Shown: piece by piece, positions 41,117-49,744 of the stretch | How positions within the stretch are numbered: position 1 is the stretch's first letter | Layout of the letters: every line of letters starts with the position of its first letter | Assembly: GCF_018224955.1 (NCBI RefSeq) | Contig: NZ_JAGTUU010000008.1 | Span: 213,330 to 277,329 of the forward strand | Direction: 5' to 3' | Origin: Thetidibacter halocola | GTDB lineage: Bacteria; Pseudomonadota; Alphaproteobacteria; Rhodobacterales; Rhodobacteraceae | DNA: 64,000 nucleotides | Position numbers and translations under genes: made by a program | Notes under the pieces: model-generated | The model's input: only the letters and a program-made list of their open reading frames with translations | What the model was told of the DNA's origin: nothing | The model's database searches: none

Positions 41117-41532
41117 TCATAGCCAATAGATGACGGTTGCGGCGAGAGCGATGGCGGAGAAGAAGGCCTTTGGGCATCGGTCACATCTTGTTGCCACACG
41201 CTGCCGATCCTTGAGCCTGCCGAACATGATCTCGATGCGATTGCGCCGTTTGTAACGCCGCTTGTCATGTTTCACGGCCGTCTTGCGTTGTTTTTGTCCG
41301 GGAATGCAGGCGCGTATCCCCCTGTCTTGCAACGCTTCCCGGAACCAGTCGGCGTCGTAGCCCTGGTCCCCAAGCAGCCAGTCGACATCGGGCAGGCTGC
41401 TGAGCAGTGCCCGCGCCCCGATGTAATCGCTGACCTGTCCGGCGGAGACGAAGAAGTTGATCGGGCGACCTTTGCTATCGCAGATGGCATGCAGCTTGGT
41501 GTTCATGCCGCCTTTGGAGCGACCGATCAGGC
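41117..41532 (-). pseudogene. IS5-family (IS427-type) transposase, C-terminal fragment
   Basis: Encodes SLIGRSKGGMNTKLHAICDSKGRP, then LLGDQGYDADWFREALQDRGIRACIPGQKQRK and RNRIEIMFGRLKDRQRVATRCDRCPKAF to a stop at 41117. The second Asp and the Glu of the DDE triad are present; the N-terminal half with the first Asp is gone. The break is exactly where an IS3-family element begins (41531), and the missing half is not found on the other side, so a deletion or rearrangement accompanied the insertion. Confidence 0.85.
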
Positions 41533-42098
41533 TGACCTGAGACCCATTTCCTCCTCCAATTTGAGGTAGAGTCCGTGCCAACGAAGGAGACGGACGGAAT
41601 TAAGAGATCACGGTTCAGCGAAGAGCAGATCATCGCCATGCCTAGCATTGGTCGCGAACACTTCGCATTCGGGGCTGCGGGTCACACGAGAACTGTCGGC
41701 GATCATGGCCCGGCGCGGACGACCCGGAACGATTGTCAGCGACAACGGCACGGAACTGACCAGTATGGCGGTGCTCAGAGGGTGCCAGGAGACGCGGATC
41801 GACTGGCACTACGTCGCGCCGGGAAAGCCGATGCAGAACGGCTTCATCGAGTCGTTCAACGGCAGCTTCCGGGACGAGCTCTTGAACGAAACCCTGTTCT
41901 CAACGCTGGCCGAAGTCCGTGAGCAGATCGGCGCATGGAAGGAGGACCACAACCGACACAGCCCCCACTCATCTCTGGGCAATCTCAGGCCGCAGGAGTT
42001 TGCAATGAAGTCGAGACTGGAAACCAAGGCCGCATGAGGCCAGAAATCAACCGACGGATTCTCCCGAACGCCAGAGGAAGGTTGGGTCTCAGGTCAGC
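41531..42098 (+). mobile_element. IS3-family element with a large internal deletion
   Basis: Bounded by 16-bp perfect inverted repeats GCTGACCTGAGACCCA (41531-41546) and TGGGTCTCAGGTCAGC (42083-42098). The 568-bp body holds the first codons of orfA ([11 protein letters not shown]) joined at about 41640 to the C-terminal part of orfB. An intact relative would be about 1.2-1.3 kb. No target duplication is visible next to the ends (CAG versus ATG). With both ends intact it might be mobilised in trans, but cannot transpose alone. Confidence 0.88.
41648..42037 (+). pseudogene. IS3 transposase orfB, C-terminal remnant
   Basis: The frame contains [13 protein letters not shown] with the second catalytic Asp, [32 protein letters not shown] with the catalytic Glu, and [16 protein letters not shown] near the end. 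The first Asp and the HTH-containing orfA are deleted. Confidence 0.85.
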
Positions 42099-42125
42099 AT
42101 GAGCCTAGGGCAGTGACGCTGCCCC

Positions 42126-42275
42126 TTATGCCGCGCCAAGTTCGCGCCACTCAGCAAGAGCGGCAGCGCGGTTGGCCTTGAAGCGCGGTCTGCTGGAGTG
42201 GCTGCGTTCCTGATTGAAGTGATTTGAGGCAGAGGCGTGGACGGCAGCGAACTTCTGTAGACTCAAGACAGGGCG
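42126..42275 (-). pseudogene. Transposase C-terminal fragment
   Basis: The minus strand reads SLQKFAAVHASASNHFNQERSHSSRPRFKANRAAALAEWRELGAA and stops at 42126. The VHAS-x-HFNQER ... RxAALAEWR ending is a common transposase C-terminus, possibly of the IS6 type. Upstream coding sense is lost. The rest of 42099-42415 contains nothing else recognisable before the permease stop at 42416. Confidence 0.55.
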
Positions 42276-42415
42276 GTGTGCCTGGCCATCGACGGCTCTT
42301 TGTCGAGAGTCCGCGTCCATACCGATCACCGCTGCCCTCGGCGCGCGGGCTTGCGCGGCACAAGTGGCAGCGTCCCCATACTGGGAGAGACGAGTCGAAT
42401 TGGTCTGCCAGCGCC

Positions 42416-43456
42416 TCACGCCTTGGACTTGGCCAGAAATGTCGTCCAGACCGCGATAAACATGGCCGCTATAACCGGACCCGTAATGAAACCCTGTATG
42501 CCAAAGGTTGCGATCCCGCCGATGGTCGAAATCAGGACGACATAGTGGGGCATCCGCGTTGCTTGCCCCACAAGCCATGGACGGGCGACGTTGTCGATCA
42601 GGCCGATGACCATGACGCCATAGACGATCAGGGCAACTCCTTTCCAGATCACTCCATTGGCAAGGAAGTATATTGCCACCGGTCCCCAGACCAGTGCCGC
42701 CCCGAACACTGGAACCAGCGACAGGAGCGACATCAGCACCGTCCACAGAATTACCGCATTGACCCCCAGGAACCAGAACCCCAGTCCACCGAGGCAGCCC
42801 TGCAAAAGGGATACCAGGATGTCCCCACGTACCGTGGCGCGAACGACAACGCCGAGGGTGTGAAACAGGTCCTCCATCAGATCGGCCTCCATCGGTATGG
42901 CCGACTTGATGCGCTCCAAAATCGCATCCCCATCGCGGAACAGAAAGAACATCAGATACAGCATGACGCCCAGCCCGACGAACAATCCGAGCGTGTTCTG
43001 CCCGAAGTACAGGATCGTCGGCGTATTGGTCCCGAACCAACTGGTGGACGAGTCAGCGATCGAGCGCAACGCCGCCGTAAGATTGCCCAGCCCCAGCCGC
43101 TGCAGAGCGGCCTTTGACCAGGCAGGCAAACTATCCAGTACGGACTGAAACATCTGATCCAGATTGATCTCGCCTGACTGCACGGCGGCAATCAGGCTGT
43201 TCGCCTCCCTGACCACGGCAGTCAGGATCAGAAACGTTGGCAGGATGATCAAAAGCAGGAAGCCCGTGATCATGATCAATGCCGCCAGATTGCGACGCTG
43301 GCCCAGATGCTGCGAAAGACGGCTGGCCATGGGGTCAAGCACGATCACGAAGGCAACCGCCCAGAAGACGGCGCCGAACAGCGGCCAGAGCACCCAGCCA
43401 AACGCAAGAGTGACGAGGGCAATCAAAACGACAAACGCCCGGTTCCGTTTGATCAT
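42416..43456 (-). CDS. AI-2E family transporter (PerM/TqsA-like)
   Basis: A 346-residue inner-membrane protein with about eight hydrophobic segments. N-terminal pairs are AFVVLIALVTLAFGWVLWPLFGAVFWAVAFVIVLDP and LAALIMITGFLLLIILPTFLIL; a long soluble segment follows (residues 80-150) and then LFVGLGVMLYLMFFLFRDGD. The family signature GVNAVILWTVLMSLLSLVPVFGAALVWGPVAIYFL is clear. Members export small molecules or work in Na+/H+ exchange; substrate unknown. The start overlaps the stop of the P-type ATPase gene (ATGA), so they form one operon. Confidence 0.9.
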   Translation of the reverse strand: MIKRNRAFVVLIALVTLAFGWVLWPLFGAVFWAVAFVIVLDPMASRLSQHLGQRRNLAALIMITGFLLLIILPTFLILTAVVREANSLIAAVQSGEINLDQMFQSVLDSLPAWSKAALQRLGLGNLTAALRSIADSSTSWFGTNTPTILYFGQNTLGLFVGLGVMLYLMFFLFRDGDAILERIKSAIPMEADLMEDLFHTLGVVVRATVRGDILVSLLQGCLGGLGFWFLGVNAVILWTVLMSLLSLVPVFGAALVWGPVAIYFLANGVIWKGVALIVYGVMVIGLIDNVARPWLVGQATRMPHYVVLISTIGGIATFGIQGFITGPVIAAMFIAVWTTFLAKSKA

Positions 43457-46071
43457 GCGGCCTCGCCCTTCACCCTCGGGCCAGCGGGCCGTTCGTTCGC
43501 GCGCAGAACCATCCGCCAAAGCGGTTTCAGCGCCTCAAGCGCCAGCAGAACACTGATCCCGGCCAAGGGCGGCACGGCCAGCCAGACACCTTCAAGCACG
43601 CCAAAGCCGAACAGGTCGCGCGCCGGAGCCCAGAACAGCGTTGTCGCGAGCAGCACCGCCACGATCGGCAACACAACTGCCAGCGCCTTGTTCGGCCGCA
43701 ACAACGCCGTCAGGACAGAGTTGGAGTTGGATCGGTCGATCAGGATCAGTGCCACGACGCCAAAGACCAGCGTGGCAAAGGCCAGCCCGCGCACCTGATC
43801 GGCGTCGAGCCCAAAGCCTGGCGCAAACCAGGCGGCGGATCCCGCCGCGCCCAGCACTATCAACCCCTGAAGCAAGCTCCACACAACCGTGGGCCAGGAG
43901 AACAGCGGCTCATCTGCCGGACGCGGAGGGCGGCGCATGACGCCGTCCTCCTCTTCCTCGGCCTCGAAGACCAGCGCGCAGACCGGGTCGATCACCATCT
44001 CCAGAAAGGCGATGTGCACCGGGCCGAACAACAGCGGCATGCCGAACAGCAACGGCATCAGCGCAAGACCCGCAATCGGCACATGCACGGCGAGGATAAA
44101 GCTCATCGCCTTGCGCAGATTATCATAGATCCGACGGCCCAGCCGCACCGTGGTGACGATCGAACCAAAATCGTCATCCAGCAGAACGATCGAGGCTGCC
44201 TCCCGCGCCACGTCGGTGCCGCGCTCGCCCATTGCGACACCAATGTCCGCAGCCTTCAGGCTGGGCGCATCGTTCACCCCGTCGCCGGTCATCGCCACGA
44301 CGGCGCCTTCGGCCTTCAGGGCGTTGACGATACTCAGCTTTTGTTCAGGCAGGATGCGAGCAAAGATCGTTACGGTCGTGACCGCCGTGGCAAGGTCATC
44401 CTCCGACATCGCCGACAGATCATCCCCCGTCAGCGCGACATCGCCGGGTAACCCTGCCTCAGCGGCAATCGCGCGCGCCGTGACCGGATGGTCGCCAGTG
44501 ATCATGATGATCCGAATGCCTGCCGCCTGACATTCAGCCACCGCAGCGGGCACCGAGGCACGCAAGGGGTCAGCCAGACCGACGAGGCCCAGCAGTCGAA
44601 AGGTAAACTTGGTCTGCGTCTCGGGCAGGTCCTGCCCGGACGGCCATGACGCCTCCGCCACAGCCAGAACGCGCAGACCCTTTGCAGCCATCGCGTCCAG
44701 TTGCGACGTGATAACCGCGCGCTGGTCTGGTTCCAGCTTGCACAGATCGGCAATCGCCTCTGGTGCGCCTTTGGCGGCTATGGCAAAGCCATCCTCGGCC
44801 TGCCAGACCTGCGACATTGCCAAAAGATCGGGGGACAGCGGATAGCTGCGGATCAGCGTCCGCCCAGCCCCCGGCAAGGTCTCACCTTCTCGCAGGTCGT
44901 CGGCCGCCAGCACATGAAACGCCGCCTCCATTGGGTCGAACGGCTCGGGTGCCGAGGCCATGACCCCCGTCGCTGCCAGTTCACGAAAGGCGGGTGGCAC
45001 GGCCACGCCCCCGGCAATCTGATGCGCCGTGCCGTCGGCCAGTTGCAGGGCGGTGATCGTCATCCGGTTCTCGGTGAGTGTCCCGGTCTTGTCGGTGCAG
45101 AGCACGCTTGCGGACCCCAAAGTTTCAATGGCGGAGGCACGGCGCGTCAGCACCCGCGCCTTGGAAATGCGCCAGGCCCCCATTGCCATGAAGACCGCCA
45201 GGACCATCGGAAACTCTTCAGGCAGCATCGCCATGCCGACCGCGATCCCCGCCAGAACGGCATCCAGCCAGCCACCGCGCAGCAGCCCGTAAAGTGCCAC
45301 GACCACAGCACTGACGCCCACGCCGATCCCGGCCGTGGCAATCACAAGGCGCCGCATCTGGCTTTGCAAATGAGGCGTCTCGGGCTCGATCTGGCTCAGG
45401 CTTTTGCCGATCTTCCCGATCTCGCTTTCGGAACCAATGGCTGTGACCTGTGCCAGTGCAGACCCGCGAACGATCAATGTGCCAGAGAATACCTGTGGCA
45501 GGTCGTGGCCGCCCGGCCGCACATCGGCCTCTCCCGATCCCACCTTCTTGCGTACCGCCTCGGCTTCACCCGTCAACAGGGACTCGTCTGCTGACAACTC
45601 TGTGGACTCGATCAACAAAGCGTCGGCAGGCACGCGGTCGCCCTCGGACAGCACTATCAGATCACCGCGGACCAAATCGCGCCCAGCGATGCGCAGGCGG
45701 GTGCCATCGCGGATCACCAGCGCGCGCGGGCTGGACAGATCGCGCAGCGCCTCAAGCACCCGACTGGTCCGGGCCTCCTGCACCGCCGTGATGCCGATGG
45801 ACATGCAGGCGAAGGCCAGAAGGATAAGCGCTTCGGCCTGGCTTCCGAGCAGCAGATAAACCACGCCCCCTACCAAGAGCAGCACCAGCATCGGCTCTTT
45901 CAGAACGTCCAGCACGATGCGCAACGGCGACCGGCGCTTTGTCGTCGCCAGTTCGTTGAACCCCTCGGACGCCAGACGCGCCTCGGCCTCTGCAGCGGTC
46001 AACCCAGCGGGGGGCGACTGTGCTTCGGGCGGCATCGCGGCTGGCGCAGTCGTGTCCATGTCGTCAATCAT
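43453..46071 (-). CDS. Cation-transporting P-type ATPase (P2-like)
   Basis: An 872-residue P-type pump. In order: the cation ATPase N-terminal domain (LTAAEAEARLASEGFNEL), two membrane helices, the actuator motif STELSADESLLTGEAEAV, TM4 with MLPEEFPMVLAVFMAMGAW, the phosphorylation site CTDKTGTLTENRMT near residue 330, KGAPEAIADL in the nucleotide domain, ITGDHPVTARAIA, and the hinge MTGDGVNDAPSLKAADIGVAMG. The C-terminal six helices are present. PEEFP rather than PEGLP in TM4 places it in a bacterial subgroup distant from Ca2+ pumps; the ion cannot be assigned. It leads the operon with the AI-2E protein. Confidence 0.93.
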   Translation of the reverse strand: MIDDMDTTAPAAMPPEAQSPPAGLTAAEAEARLASEGFNELATTKRRSPLRIVLDVLKEPMLVLLLVGGVVYLLLGSQAEALILLAFACMSIGITAVQEARTSRVLEALRDLSSPRALVIRDGTRLRIAGRDLVRGDLIVLSEGDRVPADALLIESTELSADESLLTGEAEAVRKKVGSGEADVRPGGHDLPQVFSGTLIVRGSALAQVTAIGSESEIGKIGKSLSQIEPETPHLQSQMRRLVIATAGIGVGVSAVVVALYGLLRGGWLDAVLAGIAVGMAMLPEEFPMVLAVFMAMGAWRISKARVLTRRASAIETLGSASVLCTDKTGTLTENRMTITALQLADGTAHQIAGGVAVPPAFRELAATGVMASAPEPFDPMEAAFHVLAADDLREGETLPGAGRTLIRSYPLSPDLLAMSQVWQAEDGFAIAAKGAPEAIADLCKLEPDQRAVITSQLDAMAAKGLRVLAVAEASWPSGQDLPETQTKFTFRLLGLVGLADPLRASVPAAVAECQAAGIRIIMITGDHPVTARAIAAEAGLPGDVALTGDDLSAMSEDDLATAVTTVTIFARILPEQKLSIVNALKAEGAVVAMTGDGVNDAPSLKAADIGVAMGERGTDVAREAASIVLLDDDFGSIVTTVRLGRRIYDNLRKAMSFILAVHVPIAGLALMPLLFGMPLLFGPVHIAFLEMVIDPVCALVFEAEEEEDGVMRRPPRPADEPLFSWPTVVWSLLQGLIVLGAAGSAAWFAPGFGLDADQVRGLAFATLVFGVVALILIDRSNSNSVLTALLRPNKALAVVLPIVAVLLATTLFWAPARDLFGFGVLEGVWLAVPPLAGISVLLALEALKPLWRMVLRANERPAGPRVKGEAA

Positions 46072-46283
46072 GCGGGGACCGAGGTTTGAGCTTGCTTTTC
46101 CGGCGCGGACGGCTTGTCAGCGTCATCGCTCCAATGGGGTGACCTCGGCGAGTGATCCTTTGGAATTGGAAACGCATGGCAGATGTCTTGCCCGTTGGAA
46201 CGAGGCTCTCTAAGGCTCCGCGTCCTTGGTCCATGATTAAGCAGGGCCAAGTGCAACGCGGCCCTGCGCCAAACTCCCTGGCG

Positions 46284-46676
46284 TCAGGAGCCAAAGACGA
46301 AGTCGGGCAGCGCCCTCAACGATTCCTCCGTGGCGCCGTGCAACGTCAGCTTCTCACCGACGAACTCCAGCGACGACGCGGCAACGACAACGCGGTGCTC
46401 GCCCATTCCAAGAAACCCGCCGACCGACACCACGACATACGGCACGGTCTCGTTGGCCGTGATGATCATGTCCTCGAGTTCACCGATGTCCTCGCCGGCA
46501 TCGTTGTAGATGTTCGCGCCGATGAGTTCCGTTGCGCGCCAACCTGACGCGAGAACCACTGGATCGATCACGGTCAGCGCGGTCGGCTGGCTGGCGACCT
46601 GGGCGAGCGCCGGCGCGACCAGACCGAGACCCGCCATCAGCGAAGCGGTCGCAAGAAGAGTTGTGAAGCGTTTCAT
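46284..46676 (-). CDS. Exported PRC-barrel domain protein
   Basis: A 130-residue protein with a signal peptide (MKRFTTLLATASLMAGLGLVAPALAQ) and one PRC barrel: ASGWRATELIGANIYNDAGEDIGELEDMIITANETVPYVVVSVGGFLGMGEHRVVVAASSLEFVGEKLTLHGATEESLRALPDFVF. The VGGFLGMGEHRV strand is typical of the stress-related periplasmic members. A CTGAT-N4-ATCAG dyad lies 150-163 bases upstream. It is transcribed towards the ATPase operon with a 212-base gap holding a GGGCC/GGCCC hairpin. Confidence 0.9.
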   Translation of the reverse strand: MKRFTTLLATASLMAGLGLVAPALAQVASQPTALTVIDPVVLASGWRATELIGANIYNDAGEDIGELEDMIITANETVPYVVVSVGGFLGMGEHRVVVAASSLEFVGEKLTLHGATEESLRALPDFVFGS

Positions 46677-47112
46677 AATTGTGTCCTCTGGGTGAAAGGT
46701 TCGGTCGTCATGGCCGATCCCGTGGTGATCTTGCTTGCGTCGAGCGCTGAACGCGTCACCGCGGCAGCGAGTCGGAGTTGCAAGACACGACGACCTGAGT
46801 CTGGACGAAACACCGGCCGGTCGCACTGATCGGCATCAGCCTGCTGCTGTATGTTCTCCCACAGTTCCCACGCCGCCGACCTGCCTCGAGCGCGGAACCG
46901 CGCCGCGGGCCTTACGGGCGCGCCTTTCAGAGGCGCAGCCTAACCTGTATCAGCGTATGCTGACGCGGACGGAGCGATGATATCAATGTTCATCGGGAAT
47001 CGGTGAACGTGTACCCAGTCCGAGTGAGCCAGAGACACGCAGGGCAAGCTGTGCCTCGTCCCCATGTCCCGCGTGTTTCTCGTTCCCGGATCGTCCGAGA
47101 AAGGACAAATCC
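46677..47112. other. Gap upstream of the PRC-barrel gene, no supported gene
   Basis: Contains the dyad listed at 46826-46839. A plus-strand stretch around 46815-46865 reads PVALIGISLLLYVLPQFP, a membrane-like segment without a start codon, perhaps the remnant of a small membrane protein. The remainder shows no motif. Confidence 0.4.
46826..46839. promoter_or_regulatory. CTGAT-N4-ATCAG dyad (copy 1)
   Basis: CTGATCGGCATCAG, a perfect 5-bp dyad with a four-base spacer, in the gap between the PRC-barrel gene and the 62-residue protein gene. It shares its arms with copies at 49321 and 51612. Confidence 0.55.
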
Positions 47113-47301
47113 ATGACACCCGAACAGAACAAGATCGCCGACAAGATGAAGATCGTGAAGGCCGCATGGGACAAGGCGCCCTCCGGACCGAAGAAGGATG
47201 CGGCGTTGAAGCATTACCAGGCGGCTGAGAAGGCCCACACGGCCAAGAACGACGCCGACACGAACAAGGAACTGGACGCTGCGACCCACGCTCTCGCGTG
47301 A
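47113..47301 (+). CDS. Small charged protein, unknown
   Basis: A 62-residue helical protein: MTPEQNKIADKMKIVKAAWDKAPSGPKKDAALKHYQAAEKAHTAKNDADTNKELDAATHALA. It is rich in Lys, Ala and Asp, and has no cysteine or membrane segment. The ribosome site GAAAGGAC is 8 bases before the ATG, and a strong hairpin follows the stop, both of which support expression. I do not recognise a family; the composition resembles small stress proteins such as CsbD that are encoded nearby. Confidence 0.75.
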   Translation: MTPEQNKIADKMKIVKAAWDKAPSGPKKDAALKHYQAAEKAHTAKNDADTNKELDAATHALA

Positions 47302-47311
47302 CGTGATGGTT

Positions 47312-47342
47312 CGGCTGCCCGGCTATGCGAGCCGGGCAGCCG
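47312..47342 (+). terminator. Strong hairpin after the 62-residue gene
   Basis: Perfect 13-bp arms CGGCTGCCCGGCT / AGCCGGGCAGCCG with a five-base loop; no T-run follows. Confidence 0.55.
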
Positions 47343-47416
47343 CGCAGGAAAGGCTGGACCCGAGGGACTTGTTCCATCCCGCGCAGGTCTCGAAACACCC
47401 ACCAAGGAAAGCGATC

Positions 47417-47686
47417 ATGTCACTGATCTTTGCCGCTGCCACACGGCTACGCGCGATTTCCACGCTCGCAACACTGACGCTCGCAACGACTGCGAATGCG
47501 CAGGCGGTCGAACAAACTCAGGGGTCGGCCCCTCGTGATGGTGGCGGGATGATGGGCGACAGCTGGGGATGGGGTATGGGGCACGGCAGCGACGGAATGG
47601 GTGGCTATGGCTTTATTGGCGTACTTGTTCTGGCCTTGGTGGTCATTGCGGTTGCCGTCCTGGCGTTTCGTCGCCGCCAGCCGTGA
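47417..47686 (+). CDS. Small exported Gly/Met-rich membrane protein
   Basis: An 89-residue protein with an N-terminal signal or anchor (FAAATRLRAISTLATLTLATTANAQ), a glycine/methionine/tryptophan-rich middle (GGGMMGDSWGWGMGHGSDGMGGYG) and a C-terminal membrane helix GFIGVLVLALVVIAVAVLAFRRRQP. The Met/His-rich centre could bind copper or silver, as in some metal-handling small proteins, but that is a guess. AAGGAAA precedes the ATG. A terminator follows at 47717. Confidence 0.8.
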   Translation: MSLIFAAATRLRAISTLATLTLATTANAQAVEQTQGSAPRDGGGMMGDSWGWGMGHGSDGMGGYGFIGVLVLALVVIAVAVLAFRRRQP

Positions 47687-47716
47687 TGAGCTTCGCGCGG
47701 CGAAACATAGTGACGC

Positions 47717-47743
47717 GAGGCCCGGGGCGGCGGCCTCATTTTT
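47717..47743 (+). terminator. Rho-independent terminator
   Basis: GAGGCC / GGCCTC stem followed by ATTTTT. Confidence 0.75.
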
Positions 47744-47848
47744 GGGTCCGATGCAAACCTGTTTTAGCACGAAGCGATTGGAAAACCGGTTAGCTGGAAC
47801 ATGCCTGCGGACTTAAGGCAGGCAGGTTCACACCGAAGGGAGAACACC

Positions 47849-48022
47849 ATGGATAAGGATCGATTGATCGGTTCTGCAAAGGTCATCAAGGGCAAGGCCA
47901 AGGTTGCGGTCGGCAAGACGATTGGCGACGCGAAGCTCGAGGCAGAAGGCCAGGCCGACAAGGTCGAAGGCAAGGTGCAGAACGCTGTCGGCAGCATCAA
48001 GGATGCAATCCGTGACGCCTAG
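47849..48022 (+). CDS. CsbD family stress protein
   Basis: A 57-residue protein: MDKDRLIGSAKVIKGKAKVAVGKTIGDAKLEAEGQADKVEGKVQNAVGSIKDAIRDA. The KGKxKxxxGKxxGDxxLEAEGxADKxxGKxQ pattern is the CsbD/YjbJ signature. These small, abundant proteins are induced by general stress and by starvation; the biochemical role is unknown. GAAGGGAG lies 7 bases before the ATG. Confidence 0.95.
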   Translation: MDKDRLIGSAKVIKGKAKVAVGKTIGDAKLEAEGQADKVEGKVQNAVGSIKDAIRDA

Positions 48023-48137
48023 AGGCCTGGTAGTGCGCGCGCCTCCATTCGGAAGTGAAGGTTCCGGCATCTCGGCTCCTGTCCTGCCGCTGTCCCGCCT
48101 TGCGCGGGCGTTCCACTAGCCCGCGGGGAAGATGTCA

Positions 48138-48278
48138 ATGAACCGGACCTCTCTGCTCATCCTGATCGGGGTTCTCGCGGTTTGCGCCGTCGGGGCTGGC
48201 TATCTGTACTATCAGGAACGCCAAAGCGGCATCGATATCGAGATCAACGAACATGGCGTGACCATCGACGGAAACTGA
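48138..48278 (+). CDS. Tiny membrane-anchored protein, unknown
   Basis: A 46-residue protein: one N-terminal membrane helix (SLLILIGVLAVCAVGAGYLYY) followed by a short acidic tail ERQSGIDIEINEHGVTIDGN. GGGGAAG is 8 bases before the chosen ATG; an ATG two codons upstream is too close to it. The IDIxIxEHGVxID tail is repeated in small proteins of Rhodobacteraceae encoded near CsbD genes, as I recall, with no known function. Confidence 0.75.
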   Translation: MNRTSLLILIGVLAVCAVGAGYLYYQERQSGIDIEINEHGVTIDGN

Positions 48279-48350
48279 CCGGCCTCGTGCCGAATACCTC
48301 ACCATCGGCCCCCCTCATATGAGCGCCGCCCCACCATAGGAAAAAGCGCA

Positions 48351-48515
48351 ATGTCACTCGGTACGATCCTGATCATCATTCTTGTCATTTTTCTGCTCGG
48401 CGGATTCAGCGGACGCTTTGGCGGCTATGGCTACGGCTTCGGTCATGCCGGGACCGGTGTGCTCGGCACGCTGCTGATCATCGTGGTCATCCTGATGCTG
48501 CTTGGCCGCATCTGA
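48351..48515 (+). CDS. DUF3309 family small membrane protein
   Basis: A 54-residue protein with two hydrophobic helices: MSLGTILIIILVIFLLGGF, a glycine/tyrosine-rich turn (GRFGGYGYGFGHAGTG) and VLGTLLIIVVILMLLGRI. This is the DUF3309 pattern (MSLGTILLIILILLLLG ... LLGRI). AGGAAAAA precedes the ATG. It converges on the Crp/Fnr gene with 23 bases between stops. Confidence 0.92.
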   Translation: MSLGTILIIILVIFLLGGFSGRFGGYGYGFGHAGTGVLGTLLIIVVILMLLGRI

Positions 48516-48538
48516 CGGCAGGCCGACGCGGCACCACT

Positions 48539-49267
48539 TCAACGGAGTAGTGGCCCTCTCTGATCCATGTAAGATGGATCGAACTGGGCGAAATCGGCCA
48601 GTTGGTGATAGTTGTCGAACGCGACGAACCCGTCCCGGAAGGTGACCATTCCACCTTCGCGCAGTTGGCGCAGCACCCGGTTGACATGGACGGCACTGAG
48701 CCCCAGCGCGTCGGCCAGTAGGTATTGCGACAGCAGACAGGCATAGCCTGCCTTGCTTCCCATGCCGACCAGGGCAAGCCTGGCGCCAAGTTCCAGAAGG
48801 AAATGCGCCATGCGTTCCGTCGCATTTCGGCGTCCAATATCCACAAGATGCTCGACCACCATCGCCTCGTCCCGGGACGCTGCCCACAGAATGGCCGTCG
48901 CCAGCCGGGGCGTTTGCGCAAAGGCGTCCAGAAGGTCGGCGACCAGAATTTCCGTCACCTCGATGTCCGTCACTGGCTCGATACTGTGATCCGACACGTG
49001 CAAAAGCACACTGCGCAGCCCCAGGAAATCGCCGGGGATCTGGAAATCCACGATTTGCCTCTGCCCGTCCTCGAGGAGCTTGTAGGAACAGGCCCAGCCA
49101 GAGGCAAGAATGTAGGCGGCCTGGTCCGATTGCCCCTGATGGACGAGATCGCGCCCCGCCACAAAGGTGCGGCGGCGTTTGTGCAACGATGCAAGCACGG
49201 CAAGTTCGGCGTCCGAAAGGGCGACAAATGCGCCAAGCTTGCGGACAAGTGGATTGGTTTCGGTCAT
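48539..49267 (-). CDS. Crp/Fnr family transcriptional regulator
   Basis: A 242-residue regulator. The cNMP-binding-type beta roll covers residues 10-125 (FVAGRDLVHQGQSDQAAYILASGWACSYKLLEDGQRQIVDFQIPGDFLGLRS). A long dimer helix (TAILWAASRDEAMVVEHLVDIGRRNATERMAHFLLELGARLAL) leads to the winged helix with recognition helix LLADALGLSAVHVNRVLRQLREGG. It lacks the FNR N-terminal cysteine cluster and the CRP cAMP residues are not evident, so the signal is unknown. GGAGGGGGAC precedes the ATG. A CTGAT-N4-ATCAG dyad lies 54-67 bases upstream, suggesting autoregulation. Confidence 0.92.
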   Translation of the reverse strand: MTETNPLVRKLGAFVALSDAELAVLASLHKRRRTFVAGRDLVHQGQSDQAAYILASGWACSYKLLEDGQRQIVDFQIPGDFLGLRSVLLHVSDHSIEPVTDIEVTEILVADLLDAFAQTPRLATAILWAASRDEAMVVEHLVDIGRRNATERMAHFLLELGARLALVGMGSKAGYACLLSQYLLADALGLSAVHVNRVLRQLREGGMVTFRDGFVAFDNYHQLADFAQFDPSYMDQRGPLLR

Positions 49268-49320
49268 TTGTCCCCCTCCGGCACGTGCCAAAGTTCTACC
49301 CAACGAACTCTTACCGATGA

Positions 49321-49334
49321 CTGATATCGATCAG
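49321..49334. promoter_or_regulatory. CTGAT-N4-ATCAG dyad (copy 2)
   Basis: CTGATATCGATCAG upstream of the Crp/Fnr gene (minus strand) and of the 78-residue protein gene (plus strand). It is followed by CAC, as at 51393 and 51626. Confidence 0.6.
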
Positions 49335-49419
49335 CACAGCATAACGGACTTCTTGCCAATCTGCTCCACAAGCAGCAGGCGCATCCCGGCGTCGCACTTG
49401 TCGGAAAGGTCAAGTACCA

Positions 49420-49656
49420 ATGACGGACGATCAGAAGCATTCAGGGATGGCGGCCCTTTCTATTTGCGAAGCCCTGCTGCTTGCGCTGAATGATGCGCAA
49501 ATCCTACCTGAGAAAGAGATCATGGGTGTTCTCTCGGATGCTGCCGCCACCCACGACAACGCCCGCGGTTCTGCGGCCGATACCGAGAGCCACCGGGCCG
49601 TCGCGGCGCTGATCCGTCGGATCATCGCCGGAGGAAACTCGGTCCGCAGAACGTGA
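49420..49656 (+). CDS. Small helical protein, unknown
   Basis: A 78-residue protein: MTDDQKHSGMAALSICEALLLALNDAQILPEKEIMGVLSDAAATHDNARGSAADTESHRAVAALIRRIIAGGNSVRRT. The helix pattern CEALLLALNDAQILPEKEIMGVLSDAAATH is conserved among small alphaproteobacterial proteins of unknown role. GGAAAGG lies before the ATG with suitable spacing. It is divergent from the Crp/Fnr gene. Confidence 0.75.
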   Translation: MTDDQKHSGMAALSICEALLLALNDAQILPEKEIMGVLSDAAATHDNARGSAADTESHRAVAALIRRIIAGGNSVRRT

Positions 49657-49744
49657 CTTTGCGCATGCCGCGAGCGGGTCAGGCGATCGTGGCGCGACCC
49701 CCCCGGGTCGAGAATCAGCCCCCCCTCAACAAAGGAGAAAAACC

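Noticed and set aside
42126..43040. 304-codon minus-strand frame overlapping the AI-2E gene
   Set aside because: Only its last 50 codons resemble a transposase C-terminus; the rest is a shadow of the permease gene, whose membrane segments and start overlap with the ATPase are convincing.
46735..46980. 81-codon frame upstream of the 62-residue protein gene
   Set aside because: Pro/Arg/Thr-rich without a ribosome site; a different frame of the same DNA shows a short membrane-like stretch without a start.
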